Origin: Phytophthora sp. 'mugwort'
Lineage: Eukaryota > Oomycota > Peronosporomycetes > Peronosporales > Peronosporaceae
Length of the DNA: 59,171 nucleotides
Direction: 5' to 3'
Assembly: GCA_033558025.1 (NCBI GenBank)
Contig: JAUCEF010000074.1
Coordinates: 1 to 59,171, forward strand
Shown: piece after piece, positions 52,615 to 59,171 of the stretch
Position numbering within the stretch: position 1 is the stretch's first letter
How the letters are laid out: each line of letters begins with the position of its first letter
Translations under genes and position numbers: made by a program
Notes under the pieces: generated by a model
Told to the model about the DNA's origin: nothing
What the model saw: the letters and a program-made list of their open reading frames with translations, nothing else
Databases searched by the model: none

Positions 52615-53358
52615 ATGAAAAAAAAAAAAATAATAACTTATTTACAATTACATTTATTTGAATTAAAATATAATTTTTTTATACTTTTAATCACTTTTTT
52701 TTATCTTTTTATAATTTCATATTATTTTTCTGATCAATTAATATATTTATTAGTTAATAATTTACTTAATAAAAATATGTTAAAATATTTTATTTTTACT
52801 AATATTACTGAAATTTTTATTACTAATATTTTTATAGCAATTTTCATAACAACTTTTATAACAATTCAATTAAGTTTTTTATTATTTTGGTTTTTTTTAT
52901 CAAAAGGTTTATATAAATTTGAAAATTTTATTTTTATAAAATTTTATATTTTTTTTATAATTTTTAATTTTTTTATAATAAAATTTATTTTTACTAATAT
53001 TATTCCACATATTTGGGATTTTTTATTAAATTTAAATTTTTCAAATTTATATCTTTTAACAATTTATTTTGAACCAAAAATTGATAATTATTTTGATTTT
53101 ATTTTTTCTTCTTTTATTTATATATTTATAATATTTATTTATTTTTTTTCTTTATTTTTTTTTATATCAAATAATATTTTAAAAATTAAAATAATTATTA
53201 ATTTAAGAAAATTCTTTTATTTAAAAATAATATTATTGAGTGCTTTAATTACACCACCAGATATATTTAATTTTATATTAATTTATTTTATCTTTTTTTT
53301 TTTTTTTGAAATATTTATTTATATTTCAATATATTTAAATAAATATAAATTAATTTAA
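52615..53358 (+). CDS. tatC: TatC translocase subunit (segment D copy)
   Basis: Same 247 residues as at 7597-8340. Confidence 0.92.
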   Translation: MKKKKIITYLQLHLFELKYNFFILLITFFYLFIISYYFSDQLIYLLVNNLLNKNMLKYFIFTNITEIFITNIFIAIFITTFITIQLSFLLFWFFLSKGLYKFENFIFIKFYIFFIIFNFFIIKFIFTNIIPHIWDFLLNLNFSNLYLLTIYFEPKIDNYFDFIFSSFIYIFIIFIYFFSLFFFISNNILKIKIIINLRKFFYLKIILLSALITPPDIFNFILIYFIFFFFFEIFIYISIYLNKYKLI

Positions 53359-53553
53359 TTTATTTTTTTTTATAAAATTTAATTTACTTTTATTTAAATT
53401 GATATTTGTATTTGTAATAATATCTGTTTCTTTAAAAATTCTTAAATTTAATTGATAATTTTTTAAATACTTAATAGATGTTATTTTTAAAGAAGATCCA
53501 TTTGTTAAAATAATTTTATTTTTATAGGTAAAAAATTTTTTATTTTTATTCAT
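53350..53553 (-). CDS. rpl31: putative ribosomal protein L31 (segment D copy)
   Basis: Same 67 residues as at 8332-8535. Confidence 0.53.
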   Translation of the reverse strand: MNKNKKFFTYKNKIILTNGSSLKITSIKYLKNYQLNLRIFKETDIITNTNINLNKSKLNFIKKNKLN

Positions 53554-53570
53554 ATAATATAATTTATTTT

Positions 53571-53641
53571 GGCTAGATAACATAAAGGTAATGTAAAGGA
53601 CTGCAAATCCTTTAATGACGGTTCGAATCCGTCTCTAGCTT
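53571..53641 (+). tRNA. trnC(gca): tRNA-Cys (GCA), segment D copy
   Basis: Direct copy of 8553-8623. Confidence 0.92.
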
Positions 53642-53645
53642 TTAA

Positions 53646-53730
53646 AGGATAGAGTGGGATTTGAACCCACGGTATTATTACATACTTCAGTTTTCAAGAC
53701 TGACACCTTAAACCACTCGATCACCTATCC
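53646..53730 (-). tRNA. trnS(uga): tRNA-Ser (UGA), segment D copy
   Basis: Direct copy of 8628-8712. Confidence 0.92.
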
Positions 53731-53739
53731 ATATTAAAA

Positions 53740-54153
53740 TTAACGTCTTTTTTGTTTTTTTAATCTACAACCATTAAAAGGTTTTGTTGTTTTATCTAAA
53801 ATATATTTTATTTTAATTTTTTTATTTTTTATATTTTTTAAAACATTATATCGACCTAAACCAGTACCATGTAAATAAATTTTTAATTTTTTTATTTTTT
53901 TTAATTGAAGATATTTATTAATTTTATATACAATTAATTGAACATTATATGGTGTATTTTTTTTAAAACGTGTTTTTTTTAATGATTTTGTAGACCATTG
54001 TTTTAAAAGATTTCCTTTATAAGTTGTTAAACTTATAATAGTATTTTTTAAATTTGCTGTAATATGTAAATTTGTTAAAATTAAAGGATTTTTTTTTTTT
54101 AAATTTATTTTTTTTTTAAATTTATTTTTAAAATTATATTTATTTTTATTCAT
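53740..54153 (-). CDS. rps11: ribosomal protein S11 (segment D copy)
   Basis: Same 137 residues as at 8722-9135. Confidence 0.95.
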   Translation of the reverse strand: MNKNKYNFKNKFKKKINLKKKNPLILTNLHITANLKNTIISLTTYKGNLLKQWSTKSLKKTRFKKNTPYNVQLIVYKINKYLQLKKIKKLKIYLHGTGLGRYNVLKNIKNKKIKIKYILDKTTKPFNGCRLKKQKRR

Positions 54154-54165
54154 AGAATAATAACT

Positions 54166-54579
54166 TTATCTTTTTTTTTTTTTTTGACTTTTAAATGGTC
54201 GTTTATTACGTGAAATACGTTTTTGAATAAAAATTTTTTTTAATTTTTTAGATGTTTTTGAATTTGTATGAGTACGTTGTCCTCTAACAGGTAATCCCTG
54301 ACTTTGTCTAATTCCACGATTACTTTTAATTTCTACTAATTCATTTAATCTTTCAGTTTTAATTTTTTTTAAAAGTTGTTCAACTTTTAAATTTTTATTA
54401 ATATAATTAACCAGTCGGTTTACATGGTTGTTTTTAAGTTTATTAAGGGTGATTTGAGGATTAATTCCTATATTTTTACAAATTTTCTTGGATTGAAATT
54501 CATTAATACCATATAATATAGTTAATGAATATAAAATACTTTTTGAATCTGAAATTGTTTTATTAAAAATATATAACAT
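54166..54579 (-). CDS. rps13: ribosomal protein S13 (segment D copy)
   Basis: Same 137 residues as at 9148-9561. Confidence 0.96.
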   Translation of the reverse strand: MLYIFNKTISDSKSILYSLTILYGINEFQSKKICKNIGINPQITLNKLKNNHVNRLVNYINKNLKVEQLLKKIKTERLNELVEIKSNRGIRQSQGLPVRGQRTHTNSKTSKKLKKIFIQKRISRNKRPFKSQKKKKR

Positions 54580-54607
54580 AATAGATTTTATCTATATACC
54601 ATATAAA

Positions 54608-55414
54608 ATGATAGAAAAAAAAATAAAACCTATAACACCATCACAACGTCAAACATTTTTATTAAAAAAAGATAATTTAACTAAAATTTTTAAAATTAAA
54701 TCTTTAACAAAAGGTTTTCAACGTGCTAATGGTAAAAATAATCAAGGTAAAATAACTATAAAACATCGCGGTGGTGGACATAAACGTTTATATAGAATAA
54801 TTGATTTTAATAGATCTAAAAATATTGAAGGTTATATTATTAAAATTTTATATGATCCTAATCGTTCCGCAAATATCGCTTATATTAAAAACAATTCTAA
54901 ATCTTATTTAATTTTAGCACCGGAAGGTTTAAAAATTAATCAATATATAAAAAGTTCACCTAATGCTGAATTAAAAGTAGGTAATGCTTTACCATTACAA
55001 AATATACCAATTGGTAGTTTAATTCATAATATTAGTTTATATCCAAAATCTAGAGGAAAATTAATAAGAAGTGCTGGAACATCTGCACAATTAATTCAAA
55101 AAATTGATAATAAATACGCTCGAATTCGTTTAAATTCTGGTGAATTAAAATTAATTTTATTAACTTGTTATGCAACATTAGGTGTTGTATCTAATATTAA
55201 TCATAAAAAAATTAAATTAGGTAAAGCTGGGCGTTCACGTTGGTTAAATAGACGACCTTCTGTACGTGGTGTAGCAAAAAATCCTGTCGATCATCCACAT
55301 GGTGGTGGTGAGGGTAAAACAAGTGGAGGGCGACCTTCTGTAACACCACAAGGTAAAATAACTAAAGGAAAGCCTACACGTAAAAAAACAAAAAAAAAAT
55401 TAATTATTAAATAA
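54608..55414 (+). CDS. rpl2: ribosomal protein L2, intact (segment D copy)
   Basis: Same 268 residues as at 42634-43440, confirming that the frameshift is private to segment B. Confidence 0.97.
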   Translation: MIEKKIKPITPSQRQTFLLKKDNLTKIFKIKSLTKGFQRANGKNNQGKITIKHRGGGHKRLYRIIDFNRSKNIEGYIIKILYDPNRSANIAYIKNNSKSYLILAPEGLKINQYIKSSPNAELKVGNALPLQNIPIGSLIHNISLYPKSRGKLIRSAGTSAQLIQKIDNKYARIRLNSGELKLILLTCYATLGVVSNINHKKIKLGKAGRSRWLNRRPSVRGVAKNPVDHPHGGGEGKTSGGRPSVTPQGKITKGKPTRKKTKKKLIIK

Positions 55415-55417
55415 ATT

Positions 55418-55654
55418 ATGTCTAGAAGTAAATATAAAGGTCCATTTTTTAAAGTTAATTTATTAAAAAAAAAACAATGGATAAAAATAACTAATAAAAA
55501 TTTAACAATATTACCTGAATATAGTAATCATTCTGTAAGTATTTATAATGGTAAAATATTTATTAATTTGGAAATAAATGATAAAATGATTGGTTTTAAA
55601 TTTGGTGAATTTATTAATACACGAAAAAAACATATATATAAAAAAAAAAAATAA
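55418..55654 (+). CDS. rps19: ribosomal protein S19 (segment D copy)
   Basis: Same 78 residues as at 10399-10635. Confidence 0.95.
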   Translation: MSRSKYKGPFFKVNLLKKKQWIKITNKNLTILPEYSNHSVSIYNGKIFINLEINDKMIGFKFGEFINTRKKHIYKKKK

Positions 55655-55657
55655 ATT

Positions 55658-56488
55658 ATGGGTCAAAAAATTATACCAATTAGTTTAAGATTAAATAAAA
55701 AAAAAAATTGGGATTCCCAATGGATTGTTAATAATAATGAGTATTCTAATTTATTGCATTTTGATTTAGAAATTAAAAAATATTTTCAAAATATTTTTAA
55801 TTATAAAAATTTAAAATTAATAGATATAAATATAGTAAAAACATCAAATAATATAAATATATATGTTTATATTCAAAAAAATGCAAAAAAATATTATAAA
55901 TTATCTTATAATCAAATTATTAAATATTTAAATATATATTATATTAATAATAATATTAAATTATTTATCAAAAATGTCCAATTTTTTGAATTAATTAAAT
56001 TACGAAAAAATTTAAAAAGAATTTTTGATAAAATAAGAAAAAATAATCGAATTAATAAAAATGTTAAAAAAATGATTTATAATTTTAGTTATGCTTTTTA
56101 TACTAAAAATATAAATATTATAACTTTTTATATTAAACAAACATTAGAAAAAAAAAAAACACATAAAAAATTTATTAATAATATTGATAATATGCTTCAA
56201 GAATTTTTTAAAATATTTTCTAATTTTATTGGTTATCGTTTACAATTTAAAGGTCGTTTAAATAAATCAAAACGTAAAAAAAAACTAATTTTTCAAAAAG
56301 GAAAAATACCATTAAATACTTTAGAATATGATATTAAATATCATTTTAATGAATTTAAAACACCATCGGGTATTTGTAGTATTAAATTATGGATTTTTTT
56401 TAAACCACTAAAAACTACATTAAATTCTAAATTTTTAAAAAAACAAAGAATTAAAAATACTAATTATGTTATTTCCAAAAAAAACTAA
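55658..56488 (+). CDS. rps3: ribosomal protein S3 (segment D copy)
   Basis: Same 276 residues as at 10639-11469. Confidence 0.95.
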   Translation: MGQKIIPISLRLNKKKNWDSQWIVNNNEYSNLLHFDLEIKKYFQNIFNYKNLKLIDINIVKTSNNINIYVYIQKNAKKYYKLSYNQIIKYLNIYYINNNIKLFIKNVQFFELIKLRKNLKRIFDKIRKNNRINKNVKKMIYNFSYAFYTKNINIITFYIKQTLEKKKTHKKFINNIDNMLQEFFKIFSNFIGYRLQFKGRLNKSKRKKKLIFQKGKIPLNTLEYDIKYHFNEFKTPSGICSIKLWIFFKPLKTTLNSKFLKKQRIKNTNYVISKKN

Positions 56489-56870
56489 ATATAAAAAACA
56501 ATTTAAAAGTAAACTTACAGGTAAAACAACAAAAGGTAATAATATTGTTTATGGTAAATATGCTATTAAAGTTTTAAAAGAAACACGTTTAACATCAAGA
56601 CAAATAGAAGCAACTCGTCGAATAATTATTCGAAAAATGAAACGATTAGGATTTCTTTGGATTCGTGTTTTTCCAGATACACCTGTAACAGCAAAACCTA
56701 CAGAAAATCGTATGGGTAAAGGAAAAGGTGCTGTTTCTTTTTGGGTTGCTAAAGTTAAAAAAGGTCAAATTTTATATGAAATTAGCGGTATTTCATTAGA
56801 AAATGCAAAAAAAGTTTTAAAAGCGGGTTCTAATAAATTGCCGGTTAAAACAAAATTTATTTATAAATAA
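56466..56870 (+). CDS. rpl16: ribosomal protein L16 (segment D copy)
   Basis: Same 134 residues as at 11447-11851. Confidence 0.96.
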   Translation: MLFPKKTKYKKQFKSKLTGKTTKGNNIVYGKYAIKVLKETRLTSRQIEATRRIIIRKMKRLGFLWIRVFPDTPVTAKPTENRMGKGKGAVSFWVAKVKKGQILYEISGISLENAKKVLKAGSNKLPVKTKFIYK

Positions 56871-56872
56871 TT

Positions 56873-56946
56873 AGGCTTATAGTTTAATTGGTTAGAGCAT
56901 ACCGCTCATAACGGTATAGTTGTAGGTTCAAATCCTACTAGGCCTA
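56873..56946 (+). tRNA. trnI(cau): tRNA-Ile (CAU), segment D copy
   Basis: Direct copy of 11854-11927. Confidence 0.8.
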
Positions 56947-56967
56947 ATTAAAAAATTTTTATTTTAA

Positions 56968-57636
56968 ATGAAAAAATTAAAAAAACAAAAAACAAATAAT
57001 TTATCAAATTATCAACAATTTTTAAAAAATAATTATTTAAAAAAAAAAAAATTTAAATTAAAAAATATTTTATTTGAAAATCCAATTTTATTTAATAATT
57101 TAAATTTAGAATCTTATGTAATTGAATTTAATAATTATGAAAACATTTATTTACCTTTTACTTTAATAAAAATAGATAAAATTTCAACAATTGCTATAAA
57201 ATATGAAAATATTATATTATTTAATTATGATTTAACTTATAATATATTACATCAATTTAATAAAATAATGCTTCAAAATATTTTAATAAAAAAAAATAAT
57301 TCAATAAAAGGTCGTTTACTTGGTGGAAATTGGAATAATAAAAAAATTTTTATTTCAATTTTAGGATTTATTTTTTCTATAAAACCTATTAATTTAAATA
57401 ATGCTTTAAATTATAAAAAAAAATTTTATTTTAATAAATATAATAAAAAAGGTTTCTATAAAAGAAGAATTAATTCAACACGTTTAATTAATTGTTATAA
57501 ATTAAAATATTTAAATTTTAAAGTTAATAATTTAAATATATTTAAAAAATCAAAAAAAGAATTTTCAAGACTTTCTTATATTCAAACTATTATTCAAAAT
57601 CAAAAAATAAAAAATAATAATTTTAAAATAAAATAA
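56968..57636 (+). CDS. possible S1-like ribosomal protein (segment D copy)
   Basis: Same 222 residues as at 11949-12617. Confidence 0.58.
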   Translation: MKKLKKQKTNNLSNYQQFLKNNYLKKKKFKLKNILFENPILFNNLNLESYVIEFNNYENIYLPFTLIKIDKISTIAIKYENIILFNYDLTYNILHQFNKIMLQNILIKKNNSIKGRLLGGNWNNKKIFISILGFIFSIKPINLNNALNYKKKFYFNKYNKKGFYKRRINSTRLINCYKLKYLNFKVNNLNIFKKSKKEFSRLSYIQTIIQNQKIKNNNFKIK

Positions 57637-57697
57637 AAATAAAAGTGTTCTTTCAAGAAAAATATATGTTGAAGAAATAAAAATTTATTATAAAATT

Positions 57698-58090
57698 ATG
57701 CCACAATTCGATCAATTTTCATTTTTTAATCAAGTTTCTTGGTTTTTATTTTTTTTTTTTAATTTTTATTTTTTTATTACTTATTTTTTTTTACCTAAAA
57801 TTTGTTATAATTTAAAATTTAGAAAAAAAAAAATAATTTTTGATAATAAAAAAAAAAATCAAATTAATTTTGAAAAAAATAATATTATTTATTTTTTTAA
57901 TAATTCTTATAAAACTTTTTGTTTTAATTTTGAGTTATTTATAACAAAAAAATTATCTATTTATAAAAAAAATCAAAATATTAAAATACAAAAAACTTCA
58001 ATTTTTAATAAAATATTAAAACAAAAAATTAATTATATTTTAAATAAAAAATTTTTATTATTAAATAAAATTTTTATAAGAATTAATTAA
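57698..58090 (+). CDS. atp8: ATP synthase F0 subunit 8 (segment D copy)
   Basis: Same 130 residues as at 12679-13071. Confidence 0.89.
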   Translation: MPQFDQFSFFNQVSWFLFFFFNFYFFITYFFLPKICYNLKFRKKKIIFDNKKKNQINFEKNNIIYFFNNSYKTFCFNFELFITKKLSIYKKNQNIKIQKTSIFNKILKQKINYILNKKFLLLNKIFIRIN

Positions 58091-58100
58091 TTTTTTAAAT

Positions 58101-58173
58101 AAGTGTATAGCTCAGCTGGTAGAGCACCGGACTTTTAATCTGATGGTCTTGGGTTCAAATCCCAATACACTTA
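58101..58173 (+). tRNA. trnK(uuu): tRNA-Lys (UUU), segment D copy
   Basis: Direct copy of 13082-13154. Confidence 0.94.
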
Positions 58174-58175
58174 TT

Positions 58176-58248
58176 GGGGATATATTTCAACTGGTAGAAA
58201 GTATGTTTTGCAAATATAATGTTATCGGTTCGAATCCGATTATCTCCA
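58176..58248 (+). tRNA. trnA(ugc): tRNA-Ala (UGC), segment D copy
   Basis: Direct copy of 13157-13229. Confidence 0.92.
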
Positions 58249-58274
58249 TATTTATCTTTCTTAAATATAATTTT

Positions 58275-58574
58275 ATGCAAAAAAAAATTAAAAAAAATAT
58301 TAAACAACGTAATTTATTTAAAAATTTTGAAAAAAATAGATTAACTTTAAAAATTCTTTCAAAAAATTTAAATATTGAAAAAAATTTAAGATGGAAATTA
58401 CAACAAAAGTGGTTTTTTTTCCATCAAAATTCATCAATTACTAGAATTAAAAATGTGTGTGTTTTAACTGGACGTTCTAAAAGTATTTATCGTTTATTTA
58501 AAATATCCAGAATCCAATTACGTAAATTAGCATCAAAAGGGTTTTTACCCGGTATTTCTAAATATAGTTGGTAA
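58275..58574 (+). CDS. rps14: ribosomal protein S14 (segment D copy)
   Basis: Same 99 residues as at 13256-13555. Confidence 0.95.
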   Translation: MQKKIKKNIKQRNLFKNFEKNRLTLKILSKNLNIEKNLRWKLQQKWFFFHQNSSITRIKNVCVLTGRSKSIYRLFKISRIQLRKLASKGFLPGISKYSW

Positions 58575-58581
58575 TTTAATT

Positions 58582-58962
58582 ATGATTATAACAGATACTC
58601 TTTCCAATTTATTTTCAAAAATAAAAAATGGTTATTTAGTAAAAAAATCAAAAATAGTACAACAAAAATCAAAACAAAGTATAAATATTTTAAATATCTT
58701 AATTAAAGAAGGTTTTATAAAAAGTTATAAGATAAATTCCAAAAATCAATTAGAGATTTATTTAAAATATAGAAAAAATAAAGCAGTTATTACTGAAATA
58801 AAACGTTTATCAAAACCGGGAAAACGTTTATATATTGCTAATAAGGATTTATATAAAAAAAAAACAGGATTTTATATTCTTTCAACATCTATTGGTATTT
58901 TAACAGATTTACAAGCTAAAAAATTAAATGTTGGTGGTGAATTGATTTGTAAAATTATTTAA
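58582..58962 (+). CDS. rps8: ribosomal protein S8 (segment D copy)
   Basis: Same 126 residues as at 13563-13943. Confidence 0.95.
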   Translation: MIITDTLSNLFSKIKNGYLVKKSKIVQQKSKQSINILNILIKEGFIKSYKINSKNQLEIYLKYRKNKAVITEIKRLSKPGKRLYIANKDLYKKKTGFYILSTSIGILTDLQAKKLNVGGELICKII

Positions 58963-58968
58963 AAAATT

Positions 58969-59171
58969 ATGATAAAAATAATAAAAAAAAATGTTAAATT
59001 AAAAAATAAAAATTTTTTTAAAAGTTCTTTAGGAAATATTAATTTATTTTTTATTGATAAAACTTTTATTTTTCCAACAGATTTAAAAATTTATAGTAAT
59101 AATAAAATAATTTTTTTTGAAACATCTTTAGGTTTATTATCTTTAACAATAATTAATGATTTATATTTTTT
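58969..59171 (+). CDS. rpl6: ribosomal protein L6, 5' part (cut by the window end)
   Basis: The first 67 codons of the gene seen whole at 13950-14555. Confidence 0.93.
   Translation, partial: MIKIIKKNVKLKNKNFFKSSLGNINLFFIDKTFIFPTDLKIYSNNKIIFFETSLGLLSLTIINDLYF

Larger units (their letters stand above)
48993..59171. repeat. inverted-repeat unit, copy D (partial)
   Basis: The same orientation as B, shifted by 45018-45019 bases, and the mirror of C about position 49024. Truncated by the window end inside rpl6. Confidence 0.9.

Overview
This window is an AT-rich mitochondrial DNA sequence from a protist, most likely a stramenopile and possibly an oomycete or a close relative. The evidence is the mitochondrion-encoded nad11, tatC, atp8 (ymf19) and rpl31-like gene, a nearly intact S10/spc/alpha ribosomal protein cluster, and the order rns-trnW-cox2-cox1. 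The cox2 protein is also of oomycete type. The taxon is an inference from gene content and protein character; no database search was possible. UGA is a stop codon (nad11 ends in TGA overlapping the nad1 ATG) and trnW has a CCA anticodon, so the standard code is used.

The layout is a concatemer of one unit of about 22.5 kb in alternating orientation. Segment A (1-3906) is a cob 3' portion joined to an error-laden nad11 fragment, nad1 and nad4L on the plus strand. Segment B (about 3907-26490) is a full unit: nad4L, nad1 and nad11 on the minus strand; two leucine tRNAs; tatC; an rpl31-like gene; rps11 and rps13 on minus; then a long plus-strand block. That block runs rpl2, rps19, rps3, rpl16, trnI(cau), an rps1-like ORF, atp8, trnK, trnA, rps14, rps8, rpl6, rps2, rps4 in two pieces, rnl, five tRNAs, rpl14, rpl5, trnG, an unknown ORF, trnG, trnY, rns, trnW, cox2, a tatA-like mini-ORF and cox1. 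Segment C (about 26540-48988) is the same unit reversed, and segment D (48993-59171) is the start of a third unit, cut inside rpl6.

The units meet at two kinds of junction. The nad4L ends meet at a hairpin with a 4-base loop and 67-bp tandem repeats. The cox1 ends meet across a short, imperfectly symmetric AT-rich spacer. Copies B, C and D are almost identical: B has one-base frameshifts in nad11 and rpl2, and C lacks one base in rnl. Segment A has many homopolymer indels, which looks like uncorrected long-read sequence at a contig edge. Whether the palindrome reflects a real large inverted repeat, a hairpin-ended linear chromosome or an assembly chimera cannot be settled from the sequence alone.

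Functionally the unit encodes ribosomal RNAs, 14-15 ribosomal proteins and 16 tRNAs for mitochondrial translation, core subunits of complexes I, IV and V (plus part of complex III in segment A), and the twin-arginine translocase subunit TatC. The most interesting gene-level observations are a 32-residue TatA-like ORF between cox2 and cox1, an rps4 gene split in two with a 24-unit hexapeptide repeat at the start of the second piece, and the nad4L stop codon lying at a hairpin tip whose loop appears in both orientations.
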